Assembly: GCF_018324385.1 (NCBI RefSeq)
Contig: NZ_AP019536.1
Location: 1,612,001 to 1,676,000, forward strand
Length of the DNA: 64,000 bases
From: Ferrigenium kumadai
GTDB lineage: Bacteria > Pseudomonadota > Gammaproteobacteria > Burkholderiales > Gallionellaceae
Reading direction: 5' to 3'
The notes below the pieces were generated by a model, which saw only the letters and a program-made list of their open reading frames with translations, was not told the origin of the DNA and did not search any database. The position numbers were made by a program, and so were the translations under genes. Below, piece after piece: positions 41,377 through 51,722 of this stretch; the first letter of the stretch is position 1, and every line of letters begins with the position of its first letter.

Positions 41377-42645
41377 CTACTTGATAATGTTGTTGATCGT
41401 TGCGATGAGCTGGCTAACGCCCACACGCACTTGTTCTCCGCCCTGCATCGGCTTGACGCTGACCTCGTTCGCCTGAGCCTCGTCGTCGCCGATCACCACT
41501 GCGACGCTCGCGCCGCTGCCGTCGGCCTTCTTCATCTGCGACTTGAAGCTGCCGCCGCCGCAGTGCAGCAGCACGCGCAACCGGTCGTCGCGCAATTGCT
41601 CGGCGACGCGGCTCGCCAACTGGCCGGCCAGCTCGCCCTGGTGCACTACGTACACGTCCACCTCCTGCTTCGGCAGCGCCATGCCGTCTTCCTGCACAAG
41701 CGCCAGCAGGCGCTCCACGCCCATCGCGAAGCCCATCGCCGGGGCGGGTTTGCCGCCGATCTGTTCGACCAGGCCATCATAGCGTCCGCCCGCGCAAATA
41801 GTACCCTGCGCGCCGAGCCGCGTGGTGACCCACTCGAACACCGTGCGATTGTAATAGTCCAGCCCGCGCACCAGACGCGGATTGATCTCGTATGCAATGT
41901 CGTGGCGTTTGAGTATGGATTGCAGATCGTTGAAATGCTTCAGTGCATCCTCTTCAAGCTCGTCCATCAGCTTCGGCGCGCCCGCAATGATCTCCTGCAT
42001 CGCCGGGTTCTTGCTGTCGAGGATGCGCAGAGGGTTGCTGTGCAGACGGCGCGTCGCATCAGCATCCAGCACGTCCTTGTGCTGTTCGAAATACGCGATC
42101 AGCTTCTCGCGGTGGCGATGGCGCGAAGCAGTATCTCCCAGCGTGTTCAGTTGCAGCGAGACGTCGCGGATGCCCAGCTTCTTCCACAGCCGCGCGCACA
42201 TGATGATCTGTTCGGCATCGATGTCCGGTCCCGCGAAGCCCAGTGCCTCCACGCCGACCTGGTGGAACTGGCGGTAGCGCCCCTTCTGCGGGCGCTCGTG
42301 GCGGAACATCGGGCCGCTGTAATACAGGCGCTGCGGCGCGTTGTACAGCAAATTGTGCTGCAGCACGGCGCGCACGCAGGAGGCCGTGCCCTCGGGACGC
42401 AGCGTCAGGTGGTCGCCGTTGAGGCTGTCCTCGAAGCTGTACATCTCCTTCTCGACGATGTCGGTGACCTCTCCGATCGCGCGCTTGAACAAGCCGGTCG
42501 GCTCGACCAATGGCATGCGGATGTTGCGGTAGCCGTAGCCCTGCAGCCAGTCGCGCACCGTGTCCTCGAACCATAGCCAAAGCCCCGCCTCGTCCGGCAG
42601 GATGTCGTTCATGCCGCGTACGGCCTGTAGTGTTTCGTTGCTCAT
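41377..42645 (-). CDS. hisS: Histidyl-tRNA synthetase
   Basis: A 422-residue class II synthetase charging tRNA-His. Motif 1 is in [20 protein letters not shown], motif 2 in [19 protein letters not shown], and the histidine-specific [13 protein letters not shown] and [14 protein letters not shown] regions follow. A C-terminal anticodon domain completes it. The start [19 protein letters not shown] is the usual N-terminus. It is preceded by a tandem GTAGCTT repeat in the 71-base gap to ispG. Confidence 0.96.
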   Translation of the reverse strand: MSNETLQAVRGMNDILPDEAGLWLWFEDTVRDWLQGYGYRNIRMPLVEPTGLFKRAIGEVTDIVEKEMYSFEDSLNGDHLTLRPEGTASCVRAVLQHNLLYNAPQRLYYSGPMFRHERPQKGRYRQFHQVGVEALGFAGPDIDAEQIIMCARLWKKLGIRDVSLQLNTLGDTASRHRHREKLIAYFEQHKDVLDADATRRLHSNPLRILDSKNPAMQEIIAGAPKLMDELEEDALKHFNDLQSILKRHDIAYEINPRLVRGLDYYNRTVFEWVTTRLGAQGTICAGGRYDGLVEQIGGKPAPAMGFAMGVERLLALVQEDGMALPKQEVDVYVVHQGELAGQLASRVAEQLRDDRLRVLLHCGGGSFKSQMKKADGSGASVAVVIGDDEAQANEVSVKPMQGGEQVRVGVSQLIATINNIIK

Positions 42646-42660
42646 AAATATCCTGAGCCT

Positions 42661-42686
42661 GTAGCTTGTAGCTTGTAGCTTGTAGC
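42661..42686. repeat. Tandem GTAGCTT heptamer repeat
   Basis: About 3.7 copies of GTAGCTT in direct array lie between the ispG stop and the hisS start, and GCTACGAGCTAC follows nearby. A heptamer is too short for CRISPR. The copy number could vary by slippage. It is non-coding leader DNA of hisS. Confidence 0.75.
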
Positions 42687-42716
42687 AAAGTCCGGCTACG
42701 AGCTACACGCCCCCCG

Positions 42717-43952
42717 CTACGAGCTGCTCTTCCTCACATACTTTCTTGCCACATAATCGTCCACGATCTGCACGAACTCCTCCGCGATGTTGTCGCCACG
42801 CAGGGTCATCGCCTTCTCGCCGTCGATGTAGACCGGCGCGGCCGGACTCTCGCCCGTGCCCGGCAGGCTGATGCCGATGTTCGCCAGCTTGCTCTCGCCC
42901 GGTCCGTTCACCACACAGCCCATCACCGCCACGGTCATGTTCTCGACGCCGTCGTATTGCTTGCGCCACTCCGGCATGCGCTCGCGCAAGTGGGACTGGA
43001 TGCGCTGCGCAAGTTCCTGGAAGAACGTGCTGGTGGTGCGGCCGCAGCCGGGACAGGCGGTGACCATGGGCGCGAACGCGCGCAACCCCATGGTCTGCAG
43101 GATCTCCTGCGCCACGATCACCTCCTCTGTGCGCGAACCGCCGGGCTGCGGCGTCAGGGACACGCGGATGGTATCGCCTATGCCTTCCTGCAACAGCACC
43201 GCAAGCGCCGCAGTAGAGGCAACGATGCCCTTGGAGCCCATGCCCGCCTCGGTCAGGCCCAGGTGCAGCGCATAGTCGCACTGCTGCATCAGCGCGCGAT
43301 ACACCGCGATCAGGTCCTGCACCTCGCTGACCTTGCAGGACAGCACGATGCGATCATGCGGCATGCCCAACTGTTCGGCGCGTTTCGCGCTCTCCAGTGC
43401 GGAGGCGATCAGCGCGGCGCGAGTGACCTCGCCCACGTCCTTCGGCTGCGGCAGGCGCGAGTTCTCGTCCATCATTCGCACCACGACGTTCTGGTCCAGG
43501 CTGCCCCAGTTCACGCCGATGCGTACCGGCTTGCCATAACGTATCGCGGTTTCGATCATGATCGTGAACGGGTCAGCTTCTTCGCGCACTCGCCCCACGT
43601 TGCCGGGATTGATACGGTATTTCGCCAGCACCTGCGCGCAATCCGGAAACTCAGTCAGCAGGCGGTGTCCGTTGTAGTGGAAGTCGCCGATCAGCGGCAC
43701 GTCGCATCCCCGCGCATCGAGGCGCTTGCGGATTTCCGGCACGGCAGCGGCAGCCTCCGGCGTGTTCACGGTGATGCGCACCAGTTCCGAACCGGCCTGC
43801 GCCAGTTCGAACACCTGCTGCACGGTCTTTTCGATGTCGGCGGTGTCAGTGTTGGTCATCGACTGCACCACGACAGGCGCACCTCCGCCCAGCACGACCT
43901 TGCCCACCTTCACCCGTTGCGACGGGCGGCGTTTGATCACAACTTCGCTCAT
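42717..43952 (-). CDS. ispG: HMBPP synthase (4-hydroxy-3-methylbut-2-enyl diphosphate synthase)
   Basis: A 411-residue iron-sulfur enzyme of the MEP isoprenoid route, converting MEcPP to HMBPP. The start [20 protein letters not shown] is typical, followed by the TIM-barrel region NPGNVGR. The [4Fe-4S] ligands are in TACPGCGRT and the downstream [10 protein letters not shown]. Its product feeds the squalene and hopanoid genes found at 15-18 kb. It overlaps nothing and starts two bases after rodZ. Length fits the bacterial short form plus a mid-insert, usual in betaproteobacteria. Confidence 0.96.
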   Translation of the reverse strand: MSEVVIKRRPSQRVKVGKVVLGGGAPVVVQSMTNTDTADIEKTVQQVFELAQAGSELVRITVNTPEAAAAVPEIRKRLDARGCDVPLIGDFHYNGHRLLTEFPDCAQVLAKYRINPGNVGRVREEADPFTIMIETAIRYGKPVRIGVNWGSLDQNVVVRMMDENSRLPQPKDVGEVTRAALIASALESAKRAEQLGMPHDRIVLSCKVSEVQDLIAVYRALMQQCDYALHLGLTEAGMGSKGIVASTAALAVLLQEGIGDTIRVSLTPQPGGSRTEEVIVAQEILQTMGLRAFAPMVTACPGCGRTTSTFFQELAQRIQSHLRERMPEWRKQYDGVENMTVAVMGCVVNGPGESKLANIGISLPGTGESPAAPVYIDGEKAMTLRGDNIAEEFVQIVDDYVARKYVRKSSS

Positions 43953-43953
43953 A

Positions 43954-44862
43954 TTATTCCAGGGTCAGGCGCGCCACTTCGCTAGTGGCGTTGGTGTAGG
44001 GCTTCAGATCCACCTCCTTGCCCTTGTAGTACAGGTGTGCCGATGCGGCATGGCCAATCACCAGCGACAACGGCGCACGACCGTCCAGCCGCAGTTCGCT
44101 GCCCGGCAGATTGATCTGTGAAGAGATCAGCTTGCCATCACGATCCCTGATCTCCGTCCAGGACTCTTCACCGAACACCAGGCGCAGCACGCCGGTCTTG
44201 GCCGAAGTGTCGGGCTGGGGCACAGGTTTTGCCGTTGCAGTCGGGGCGACCGCAGTCTTCGCTGCCGGTACCGAAGACTGTGCCGCAACCGGCAATGGCT
44301 GGGGTGCCGAAACAGCGGGCACGGCAGACGCCATCGTGCTGGCTTCCGCCACGGGCGAGGCCGGAATGACCTGCACATCAGCGGGCAAGGCCAGCGGCGT
44401 TTCGACTTGCGCCGTTTCGGTCTTTTCTTGCGGCGTCGTCAAATGCCACACGGCAAAGGCCACGACCACCACCGCCAGCAGCAGCGCCGCGCCAAGCAGG
44501 ATCAGATTCTGGCGCTGAGGAGAAAGCGGACTCGGGAACGGCACTTCGACCGAAGGTAAAATCGGCTGTACTGCTGCTGCCTCTGGCTGTGGCAGTACAG
44601 CCAGCAACGACTCCGCATCCAGATGCAATATCTTGGCGTAGCTGCGCACGAACCCTCGCACAAAAGCCATCTCCGGCAGGCGCTGATAATCATCGGCCTC
44701 CAGTGCTTCGATCTGGCGCGGCGCAAGCTTGATCTGGTGCGCCACATCCGTCACATTCAATCCGAGGCGTTCTCGCGCTTCGCGCAAAATCCTTCCCAAC
44801 GAAGGGATCACCGCAGAACTGTCGCCTTGAGCGGCACTATTTTCAGGAAGCTGCTCCATCAT
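43954..44862 (-). CDS. rodZ: RodZ-like cell-shape protein
   Basis: A 302-residue bitopic protein. The N-terminal cytoplasmic helix-turn-helix ([20 protein letters not shown], then [10 protein letters not shown]) would bind MreB. One transmembrane segment follows (about residues 118-138). A long Ala/Pro/Thr-rich periplasmic linker leads to a C-terminal DUF4115 beta domain ([19 protein letters not shown]). RodZ links MreB to cell elongation. Its ATG overlaps the pilF stop by four bases. A second Met follows directly, so the start is uncertain by one codon. Confidence 0.9.
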   Translation of the reverse strand: MMEQLPENSAAQGDSSAVIPSLGRILREARERLGLNVTDVAHQIKLAPRQIEALEADDYQRLPEMAFVRGFVRSYAKILHLDAESLLAVLPQPEAAAVQPILPSVEVPFPSPLSPQRQNLILLGAALLLAVVVVAFAVWHLTTPQEKTETAQVETPLALPADVQVIPASPVAEASTMASAVPAVSAPQPLPVAAQSSVPAAKTAVAPTATAKPVPQPDTSAKTGVLRLVFGEESWTEIRDRDGKLISSQINLPGSELRLDGRAPLSLVIGHAASAHLYYKGKEVDLKPYTNATSEVARLTLE

Positions 44863-45626
44863 TCACCACGCGTCAACAATTGGGTTTCGGGCGCATCCGG
44901 GAAACGTTTGCGCAACTGCATTCCATAACTGGCCTCCGCATTGCGGTCGCCGATCTTGCGTTCGATACGCACCGCCATCCACAGCTGCTCAGCCGTCAGA
45001 CTGTCGGATCTTTCCGCATAGTTCGCGAAATACTTTTTCGCCGCGGCGTAATCGCCATTGGCGAAGCTCAGTTCCGCCATCGCCAGCAGAGCCTGCGTCA
45101 ACCCTGGCTGCACCACCAGCGCGCGCTGGAGAAATTCTTCTGCATCCTTGCTGTTACCCGCTTTCCTGGAACACAGTCCAGCGTTCAGGTAGGCACGTTC
45201 CGGCGTTTGATACAGCGGATTCTTCAGGGCCGCCATGAAGTGGGGGATGGATTCCTTTTCCCTGCCGCGCTGGCACAGGAACCAGCCATAGTTGTTGTGC
45301 GTTTCGGAGTCGGTCTTGTCCAGGCGCAGGCTTTGCTGAAAATCCTCTTCCGCCTCCTTATCCTCGCGCAGCGTCATATGCAGCAGGCCGCGCATGCTGT
45401 AGGCGGGTGCATAATTGCGGTCGGCCTGCAGGGCCAGCTCGACCTCTCCCAGCGCAACACCAAGCTGTGCGCGTTCGTAATACATCCCCGCCAGCTCGGT
45501 ATGCACCTTGGCACTGGCATTGGCGCGGGACTTGAGCTGATCCGGCGCAGCGCTTTGGCCACCGGATGGCGTGCCGCAACCTACCAACAGCGCCAACAGG
45601 AACAATATGGTTGTTGTTTTCTTCAT
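44859..45626 (-). CDS. pilF: PilF/PilW type IV pilus biogenesis lipoprotein
   Basis: A 255-residue lipoprotein with lipobox in LLALLVGCG (Cys about 17). About five TPR helices follow (AGMYYERAQLGVALGEVELA, NYAPAYSMRGLLHM, SETHNNYGWFLCQRGR, PERAYLNAGLCSRKAG). PilF helps secretin assembly for type IV pili, consistent with pilU elsewhere in the window. The start is the ATG at 45626, overlapping the rlmN stop as TGATG; the same frame stays open into rlmN but that is a shadow. Confidence 0.93.
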   Translation of the reverse strand: MKKTTTILFLLALLVGCGTPSGGQSAAPDQLKSRANASAKVHTELAGMYYERAQLGVALGEVELALQADRNYAPAYSMRGLLHMTLREDKEAEEDFQQSLRLDKTDSETHNNYGWFLCQRGREKESIPHFMAALKNPLYQTPERAYLNAGLCSRKAGNSKDAEEFLQRALVVQPGLTQALLAMAELSFANGDYAAAKKYFANYAERSDSLTAEQLWMAVRIERKIGDRNAEASYGMQLRKRFPDAPETQLLTRGE

Positions 45627-46708
45627 CAGCGCACCTCGACTAAGCGTTGTGTAGTTCGTTTGGTCTTGTCCTGCACCTGCCCTGCCAATTGCCCACACGC
45701 AGCAGCGATGTCGTCGCCGCGCACCTTGCGTATCGTGGTCACGATGTCCGCCTGCATCAGCAGGTCGCGGAAGCGGCGAACCGCCTCGGGGCCGGAGCGA
45801 CGGTAAGGTGACTGCGGGAACGGATTGAACGGGATCAGGTTGAACTTGCAGGGCACGTCGCGCACCAGCTTCACCAGTTCGCGAGCATCCTGTTCGCGAT
45901 CGTTGACGCCGTCCAGCATCACGTACTCGAACGTGATGAAGTCGCGCGGCGCTTTTTCCAAATAACGCTTGCAGGCCGCCATCAGCTCTTTCAGCGGATA
46001 CTTCTGGTTGATCGGCACCAACTCGTCGCGCAGCTTGTCGTTCGGCGCGTGCAGCGATACCGCCAGCGCCACCGGGCACTCGTCGCGCAGGCGGTCCATC
46101 GCCGGCACGATGCCGGAGGTGGACACCGTCACGCGACGGCGGGACAGACCGTAGGCGTGATCGTCCAGCATCAGCCGCAACGCACTGACGGTATTGTCGA
46201 AGTTCAGCAGCGGCTCGCCCATTCCCATCAGCACCACGTTGCTGATCTGCCAGTTTCCCTCGGCATCTTTGCCGACCTGGTGGTTCGCCCACCAGAGCTG
46301 GCCGATGATCTCCGCCACCGACAGGTTGCGGTTGAAGCCCTGCTTGCCGGTGGAGCAGAAAGCGCAATCCAGCGCGCACCCTGCCTGGGTCGAAACGCAC
46401 AGCGTGCCGCGCGTCTCCTCGGGGATGTACACGGTCTCGACCGCATTCCCCGTGCCCATGTCCAGCAGCCATTTGCGCGTGCCGTCGCCGGACAGCTCCT
46501 CGCGCATCACCTTCGGCGCTTCCACACAGGCGATCTGCTTGAGTTTTTCGCGAAGAGAGACCGCGAGGTCGCTCATCGCGTCGAAATCGGACTCCCCGGC
46601 CTTGTATATCCAGCGCAGCACCTGCTTGGCGCGGAACGGCTTCTCGCCGTGTTCCGCAAACCACGCAGTCAGTTGCTGAGCATCAAAGTCGAGGAGGTTT
46701 TGCTTCAT
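45626..46708 (-). CDS. rlmN: 23S rRNA/tRNA adenine-C2 methyltransferase RlmN
   Basis: A 360-residue radical-SAM enzyme that methylates A2503 of 23S rRNA and A37 of some tRNAs. The cluster motif [14 protein letters not shown] (CxxxCxxC) is clear. The two mechanistic Cys appear to be the one in the early region and the one in [13 protein letters not shown] neighbourhood or near the C-terminus; I cannot assign them with certainty. [13 protein letters not shown] is a family signature. It lies 15 bases after ndk and couples to pilF. Confidence 0.95.
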   Translation of the reverse strand: MKQNLLDFDAQQLTAWFAEHGEKPFRAKQVLRWIYKAGESDFDAMSDLAVSLREKLKQIACVEAPKVMREELSGDGTRKWLLDMGTGNAVETVYIPEETRGTLCVSTQAGCALDCAFCSTGKQGFNRNLSVAEIIGQLWWANHQVGKDAEGNWQISNVVLMGMGEPLLNFDNTVSALRLMLDDHAYGLSRRRVTVSTSGIVPAMDRLRDECPVALAVSLHAPNDKLRDELVPINQKYPLKELMAACKRYLEKAPRDFITFEYVMLDGVNDREQDARELVKLVRDVPCKFNLIPFNPFPQSPYRRSGPEAVRRFRDLLMQADIVTTIRKVRGDDIAAACGQLAGQVQDKTKRTTQRLVEVR

Positions 46709-46723
46709 CTAGTCAGTCGTGAA

Positions 46724-47149
46724 TTAACGCGAGTAGACGTTCAGTGCCGGGAAGAAATAGGCAATCTCGATCGCGGCGTTCTCAGCCGAGTCGGAACCGT
46801 GCACTGCATTTGCGTCGATGCTGTCGGCGAAGTCGGCGCGGATGGTTCCCTTCTCGGCCTTCTTCGGATCGGTTGCGCCCATCAGGTCGCGGTTCTTCAG
46901 GATCGCGCCTTCACCTTCCAGCACCTGGATCATCACCGGGCCGGAGACCATGAAGTCCACCAGGTCCTTGAAGAACGGGCGTGCTGCGTGCACGGCATAG
47001 AAGCCTTCGGCTTCGGCGCGGGACAATTGGGCCATGCGAGCAGCGACGATCTTCAGGCCGGCGTTCTCGAAACGGGTGTAGATCTGGCCGATGACATTCT
47101 TCGCCACGGCATCGGGTTTGATAATCGACAGGGTACGTTCAACAGCCAT
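46724..47149 (-). CDS. ndk: Nucleoside diphosphate kinase
   Basis: A 141-residue enzyme transferring phosphate between nucleoside di- and triphosphates. The start [20 protein letters not shown] and the active-site histidine in [12 protein letters not shown] are fully conserved. Length matches E. coli Ndk (143). It is the first gene of the minus-strand housekeeping run down to der. The 55-base gap upstream presumably contains the promoter, but no convincing -35/-10 pair is visible. Confidence 0.97.
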   Translation of the reverse strand: MAVERTLSIIKPDAVAKNVIGQIYTRFENAGLKIVAARMAQLSRAEAEGFYAVHAARPFFKDLVDFMVSGPVMIQVLEGEGAILKNRDLMGATDPKKAEKGTIRADFADSIDANAVHGSDSAENAAIEIAYFFPALNVYSR

Positions 47150-47204
47150 GCTTCTTTCTCCAAATGATTAAAGTTAATCAGAAAATTCTGAGTCCGCAAT
47201 TCTA

Positions 47205-47546
47205 TCAGGCTTTGTCCGCCGGGTCTGCACCGGCAGCGACCCGGCGGTGATGCCGCCGGTCCAGCCACCAGGCCAATACCGGCAGCAACAGCACGCCGCC
47301 GGGCATGACCAGCGGAACAAGGTAGGGACTCAGATTGGACAAGGCCCGCAGGTCGCGCAGCAGCACCGCTCGCTCTTCCTCGCTCCAACGCTCGCCATTG
47401 CGATGCTTCATCAGCAGCGGCATCAGTCCGCGCACTTTGGATAGCTCTTTCCGGACATACCGGCGATGGGCCGCCTGTGCCGAGCGCACGCTTGCCCACC
47501 TGTTTCGCAAAGGGGAAAGACATTTACTGCAGATTGGCCGCAACAT
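47205..47546 (-). CDS. LETM1-like small membrane-associated protein
   Basis: A 113-residue basic protein. The region RDLRALSNLSPYLVPLVMPG, followed by a hydrophobic GGVLLLPVLAWWL and Arg/His-rich end, resembles the LETM1-like domain found in short bacterial proteins. It would sit at the membrane with one helix. Function in bacteria is unknown. The ATG at 47546 gives an early Cys pair (MLRPICSKC). It ends 55 bases before ndk and could be part of its transcript. Confidence 0.6.
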   Translation of the reverse strand: MLRPICSKCLSPLRNRWASVRSAQAAHRRYVRKELSKVRGLMPLLMKHRNGERWSEEERAVLLRDLRALSNLSPYLVPLVMPGGVLLLPVLAWWLDRRHHRRVAAGADPADKA

Positions 47547-47672
47547 TCCCTATCTCTCGAGGATCAACCATGCCCAAACCAAAGCCATTGTAGCGCGGAA
47601 GACATGGCGATTGCTTCCGGCAGTTTTGCCTCTAAGCGAGAACGGGGGATAAGATACGATGGAACGTCGCCC

Positions 47673-47699
47673 TAAAGAAAAATCGGTTCCTGCCGATAC
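47673..47699 (+). promoter_or_regulatory. Sigma-28 (FliA) promoter for the chemoreceptor
   Basis: TAAAGAAA (47673-47680), 11 bases, then GCCGATAC (47692-47699). The E. coli FliA consensus is TAAAGTTT-N11-GCCGATAA, so TAAAG and GCCGATA agree with exact spacing. The transcript would begin about 35 bases before the ATG. It implies a flagellar regulon. Confidence 0.85.
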
Positions 47700-47740
47700 T
47701 GGCAGTTCATACTTTAAAAAATTTGTTCGGGGAGAAAATT

Positions 47741-49378
47741 ATGTCGACAGCGGGTGGGCCATTGGGAAATATGAGCATCGGGTCAAGACTTGCCGCCGGC
47801 TTCATCGTGGTGGTGGTACTGTTCGTGGCAAACTTGCTGATGGTGGGCGTATCGTTCTCCCACCTGATGCAGGACATCCAGCTGATCAAGGAAGAAACCC
47901 TGCCGTACGTCCTGTCGGTGGATGAGATGGACACGGCGCGCTCCGAAGTGCAGCAGTGGCTGACGGACGTTTCCGCCACCCATGACCGTGACGGTTACAA
48001 GGATGCCGACGCTGCGGCCAAACGCTTCCTGGCCGGCGTGGAAAAGTACAAGCAGATGTACCAGCTGGAGCATGACACCGACAACCTGAAGAAAATCCAG
48101 GACATCGAAGCGAGCTTCAACACCTTCTACACCAACGGCAAGGCCATGGCGGAGGCCTACATCACCCAGGGGCTGGATGCCGGCAATACCGCGATGGAGG
48201 GCTTCGACAAAGACAGTGAGACCATCTCCGGCGAACTGGCAAAATTCCGCGAACAGCAGATCGCCGAGGCCAACGGGATTGTCGCAAACACCGTAAGCTC
48301 TGCCGAATTGACCATGAAAGAAATGGCGGGCGGCGGCCTGATCGCAGCCCTGCTGGCCACCATCTTCTCCGCCCTGATCTCCAGATCCATCATCCGCCCC
48401 GTAAGCGCGATGAAATCGACCATGGTCGAGATCGGCAAGACCGGGGACTTTACCCGACGCATCGCGGTCGACAGCAAGGACGAGATCGGACAGACCGCGC
48501 GTTCGTTCAACGAACTGATCGGCAACCTGCAAGCCACCTTGCATGAACTGCATGACGGCATAGACAGGCTATTCGACTCATCACGCGCACTGTCGACCTC
48601 CTCTCATCAGGTCGCCACCAGTTCCGCGCACCAGAGCGAGGCCGCATCCGCAATGGCGGCCACGGTGGAAGAAGTCACGGTCAGCATCAACCATGTTTCG
48701 GAAAGCGCGCGCGAAGCACTGCAGCTATCCCGCAAGTCCGGCGAACTGTCCGGCCAAGGCGGCGAGATCATCCACAATGCCGCGGCCGAGATGAGGCAGA
48801 TCGCCGACACGGTGCGCCAGACTTCCATCTCCATCGAAGAGCTCGGCCAGCAATCGACCCAGATATCTTCCATCGTACAGGTCATCAAGGAAATCGCCGA
48901 ACAGACCAACCTGCTGGCCCTGAATGCCGCCATCGAAGCGGCACGCGCAGGCGAACAGGGGCGCGGTTTCGCCGTGGTAGCCGATGAAGTGCGCAAACTG
49001 GCGGAGCGGACCTCCAGCGCCACCGAGGAAATCACCCAGATGATCGACTCCATCCAGAACACCGCCCGCGTCGCGGTCGGCAGCATGTCCGGGGCGGTCA
49101 ATCAGGTCGACAGCGGTGTCGCGCTGGCGCAGCAGGCCGGCGATGCCATCAACCAGATCAAGGATGGCTCCGAGCAAGTACTCAGGACGGTCGGCGACAT
49201 ATCCTCTGCGCTGGTCGAACAAAGCGCCGCCAGCAACGACATCGCCAGCCACGTCGAAAAGGTCGCGCAAATGACCGAGGAAAACAGTGCCGCGGCCGAA
49301 GAAACCTCCGGCTCGGCCACCACCCTTGCGCAACTGGCGGACGGCATGCGCACGGCGATCAACCGTTTCAGGTGCTGA
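47741..49378 (+). CDS. Methyl-accepting chemotaxis protein
   Basis: A 545-residue chemoreceptor. One transmembrane helix (about 18-42) precedes a four-helix-bundle sensor with an Asp/Tyr-rich surface (LPYVLSVDEMDTARSEVQQW). A second helix (about 190-213) leads to a HAMP domain (SRSIIRPVSAMKSTMVEIGK). The signalling hairpin has the conserved tip IKEIAEQTNLLALNAAIEAA with RGFAVVADEVRKLAERT. The ligand is unknown. The ATG at 47741 has GGGGAG six bases before. A sigma-28 promoter lies just upstream, so it is co-regulated with flagella. Confidence 0.95.
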   Translation: MSTAGGPLGNMSIGSRLAAGFIVVVVLFVANLLMVGVSFSHLMQDIQLIKEETLPYVLSVDEMDTARSEVQQWLTDVSATHDRDGYKDADAAAKRFLAGVEKYKQMYQLEHDTDNLKKIQDIEASFNTFYTNGKAMAEAYITQGLDAGNTAMEGFDKDSETISGELAKFREQQIAEANGIVANTVSSAELTMKEMAGGGLIAALLATIFSALISRSIIRPVSAMKSTMVEIGKTGDFTRRIAVDSKDEIGQTARSFNELIGNLQATLHELHDGIDRLFDSSRALSTSSHQVATSSAHQSEAASAMAATVEEVTVSINHVSESAREALQLSRKSGELSGQGGEIIHNAAAEMRQIADTVRQTSISIEELGQQSTQISSIVQVIKEIAEQTNLLALNAAIEAARAGEQGRGFAVVADEVRKLAERTSSATEEITQMIDSIQNTARVAVGSMSGAVNQVDSGVALAQQAGDAINQIKDGSEQVLRTVGDISSALVEQSAASNDIASHVEKVAQMTEENSAAAEETSGSATTLAQLADGMRTAINRFRC

Positions 49379-49383
49379 GACAT

Positions 49384-49403
49384 GCAGCCCCTCCAGGGGC
49401 TGC
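49384..49403. terminator. Hairpin between chemoreceptor and tilS
   Basis: GCAGCCCCT and AGGGGCTGC form a nine-base stem around a two-base CC loop in the 29-base gap of two convergent genes. No T-run of note follows on either side, so it may be a bidirectional weak terminator. Confidence 0.5.
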
Positions 49404-49407
49404 TAGC

Positions 49408-50748
49408 TCACACCAGCAACAACCTCACCCCGGCCTCTTTCGGGCCGGCCTGATATCCCGCCGCGATCGCTACGCCCGCCACGCAGACCAGTTCATCGCC
49501 GCAATACAGCAAAGGCAGGCGCTCGCGCCGCCAGGGCGGCACCTGGTGCTCCTGCAGCAGTTTTTTCAGCGTGCGTGTCGCGGCATGCAAATGCGGACAC
49601 AGCGTTTCGCCGCCACTGCGCAGACGCAGCGTGACCGGCGCGTGCCGCAATTTCGCCAGACTGATTCCCGCTCCCGGCACTTGCTCGAACTTCAGCCGCC
49701 CGCTTAGCGCAGGCCAATCCAGTTCGGACTCTCCATTCCACGGCTGCATGAAGTTGTGTTCAAAAGCAGACATAGCAGGCATCGCATATGCCCTGCCCTG
49801 GTAACGCATCACCTGCCAGTCGCCGAAATTGACGCACACGGCGGCATCGCGCCTCGCATCGCACAATTGTTGCAGCATGTCATCCAGTTGGACGGCCTGC
49901 GGCATCGGCGCGCCGATGCGATGCAGAAAGTAGCGCAGCAGATTCTTGGCACGAGGGAGACTCAAAGCCTGCAATGCGGAGATATCCAGTGTCCCGTGGT
50001 GCACCGCCTGCACGGCATCCTGTTGCGCCAGTTCGTCCAGCAATCCGCTCGCTTCGGCGAAATGTTGCGCGCTGCGCGACAGGGTGGAACGCCACTCGGG
50101 AAACTTCTGCTCCAGCAGCGGCAGCGCGCGATGGCGCAGGAAGTTGCGCGGATAACTGTCGTCCGCATTGCTCTCATCCTCTATCCATTGCAACTCGTGC
50201 GCCGCGGCGTAATCGAGGATATCCTGCCGCGAGCAATGCAACAACGGACGAAGCAGTGCCGGAGCGCCCTCGCGCCGCGCGAGGAAGGGCATCGCCGCCG
50301 CCCCCTTGACGCCTGCTCCGCGCAGTAGCTGTAGCAGTAGCGTCTCCGCCTGGTCGTCGGCGTGGTGCGCCAGCGCGACGAAGTCGCACGGCTGGCGCGC
50401 GAACGCCGCGTGGCGCAGCTTGCGAGCGGCCGCCTCGATGCCGTGATCGCGCAACGGAGCGATGTCGACTCGCTCGATAGTGAGGGGAATGTCGTGGCGC
50501 GCACAGAGTGCGGCGCAGAAATCCGCCCACGCATCGGCGTTGAGGCTGATGCCGTGGTGAACGTGCAAGGCGGAAAGCCGCCAGGAGAATCGCGGCGCAA
50601 GGCTGCTCAGCAGATCCAGCAGCACCACCGAATCCACCCCGCCACTCAATCCGATAAGAATGGAGCTGTGCGCGGGAAGCAGCGGCGCAAGCTGCGCCGC
50701 GGTCCGCAGGGAAAGATCAGCCGACTTCGACTTCCTTGAATTTGCCAT
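49408..50748 (-). CDS. tilS: tRNA(Ile)-lysidine synthetase
   Basis: A 446-residue PP-loop ATPase that converts C34 of tRNA-Ile(CAU) to lysidine, which changes decoding from AUG to AUA. The ATP loop [19 protein letters not shown] is near residue 30. [23 protein letters not shown] and the [20 protein letters not shown] section are family signatures, and a C-terminal substrate domain completes it. The frame overlaps accA by 32 bases, so either translation is coupled or the true start is slightly downstream. Order accA-tilS is common. Confidence 0.92.
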   Translation of the reverse strand: MANSRKSKSADLSLRTAAQLAPLLPAHSSILIGLSGGVDSVVLLDLLSSLAPRFSWRLSALHVHHGISLNADAWADFCAALCARHDIPLTIERVDIAPLRDHGIEAAARKLRHAAFARQPCDFVALAHHADDQAETLLLQLLRGAGVKGAAAMPFLARREGAPALLRPLLHCSRQDILDYAAAHELQWIEDESNADDSYPRNFLRHRALPLLEQKFPEWRSTLSRSAQHFAEASGLLDELAQQDAVQAVHHGTLDISALQALSLPRAKNLLRYFLHRIGAPMPQAVQLDDMLQQLCDARRDAAVCVNFGDWQVMRYQGRAYAMPAMSAFEHNFMQPWNGESELDWPALSGRLKFEQVPGAGISLAKLRHAPVTLRLRSGGETLCPHLHAATRTLKKLLQEHQVPPWRRERLPLLYCGDELVCVAGVAIAAGYQAGPKEAGVRLLLV

Positions 50749-51685
50749 AGCTCATCAGGCGGTTGAACCTGTCCTGCATCAAGCTGGCAACCGGTTTGTT
50801 CTGCGCCTGTTTGAGCGCATCCTGCAGGGCCTTCTTCACGCTCTGCATGGTGCCCGCATAGTCGCGGTGCGCGCCGCCCAGCGGCTCGCTGACGATCTTG
50901 TCGATCAGCCCCAGGGTCTTCAGGCGCGTCGCGGTGATGCCCAGCGTCTCGGCGGCATCCGGCGCCTTCTCAGCGCTCTTCCACAGGATGGAGGCGCAGC
51001 CTTCCGGCGAGATCACCGAATAGGTACTGTATTGCAGCATCAGCAGCGCGTCGCCCACCGCGATCGCCAGCGCGCCGCCGGAGCCGCCCTCGCCGATCAC
51101 GGTGCAGATGATGGGCACGCGCAGTTCGGCCATCTCGTACAGGTTGCGGCCGATCGCCTCGGACTGTCCGCGCTCTTCCGCGCCGACGCCGGGATAGGCG
51201 CCGGGTGTATCGATGAATGTCATGATCGGAATGCCGAACTTCTCCGCCAGCTTCATCAGGCGCAGCGCCTTGCGATAGCCTTCCGGACGCGGCATGCCGA
51301 AGTTGCGCGCGATTTTCTCCTTGGTATCGCGCCCCTTCTGGTGACCGATCACCATCACACTCTGGCCGTTGAAGCGCGCCAGACCGCCAACGATGGCCTT
51401 GTCGTCCGCAAAGGCGCGGTCGCCGTGCAGTTCCTCGAAATCGGTGAACAGGTGCTCGATGTAATCCAGCGTATAGGGGCGCTGAGGGTGGCGCGACACC
51501 TGAGAAATCTGCCAGGGCGTGAGCTTGGCGTAGATGTCCTTGGTCAGGGACTCGCTCTTCTTCGACAAACGCCCGATCTCGTCGGCGATGTCGAGCGCGG
51601 AGTCGTCCTGAACGTAACGCAGTTGCTCGATCTTGTCTTCCAGCTCGGCGATGGGGTTTTCAAAATCCAGAAATGTGACTTTCAT
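50717..51685 (-). CDS. accA: Acetyl-CoA carboxylase carboxyltransferase subunit alpha
   Basis: A 322-residue subunit of the carboxyltransferase that makes malonyl-CoA for fatty acids, partnered by AccD elsewhere. It starts [20 protein letters not shown] and includes [19 protein letters not shown]. The oxyanion and CoA regions are [24 protein letters not shown] and [19 protein letters not shown]. Length matches E. coli AccA (319). I chose 51685; the frame extends 33 codons further upstream without family similarity. It precedes tilS with a 32-base overlap. Confidence 0.96.
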   Translation of the reverse strand: MKVTFLDFENPIAELEDKIEQLRYVQDDSALDIADEIGRLSKKSESLTKDIYAKLTPWQISQVSRHPQRPYTLDYIEHLFTDFEELHGDRAFADDKAIVGGLARFNGQSVMVIGHQKGRDTKEKIARNFGMPRPEGYRKALRLMKLAEKFGIPIMTFIDTPGAYPGVGAEERGQSEAIGRNLYEMAELRVPIICTVIGEGGSGGALAIAVGDALLMLQYSTYSVISPEGCASILWKSAEKAPDAAETLGITATRLKTLGLIDKIVSEPLGGAHRDYAGTMQSVKKALQDALKQAQNKPVASLMQDRFNRLMSYGKFKEVEVG

Positions 51686-51722
51686 AATCCTTGGTTCCCT
51701 GCAAAAAAGCGGCGCGATGATA

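Noticed and set aside
42661-42686. CRISPR-like repeats
   Set aside because: Units are seven bases without spacers, so this is a simple tandem repeat.
44859-46664. One 601-codon frame that contains pilF at its end
   Set aside because: The first 346 codons are rlmN read in a wrong phase; PilF's signal peptide starts at 45626.
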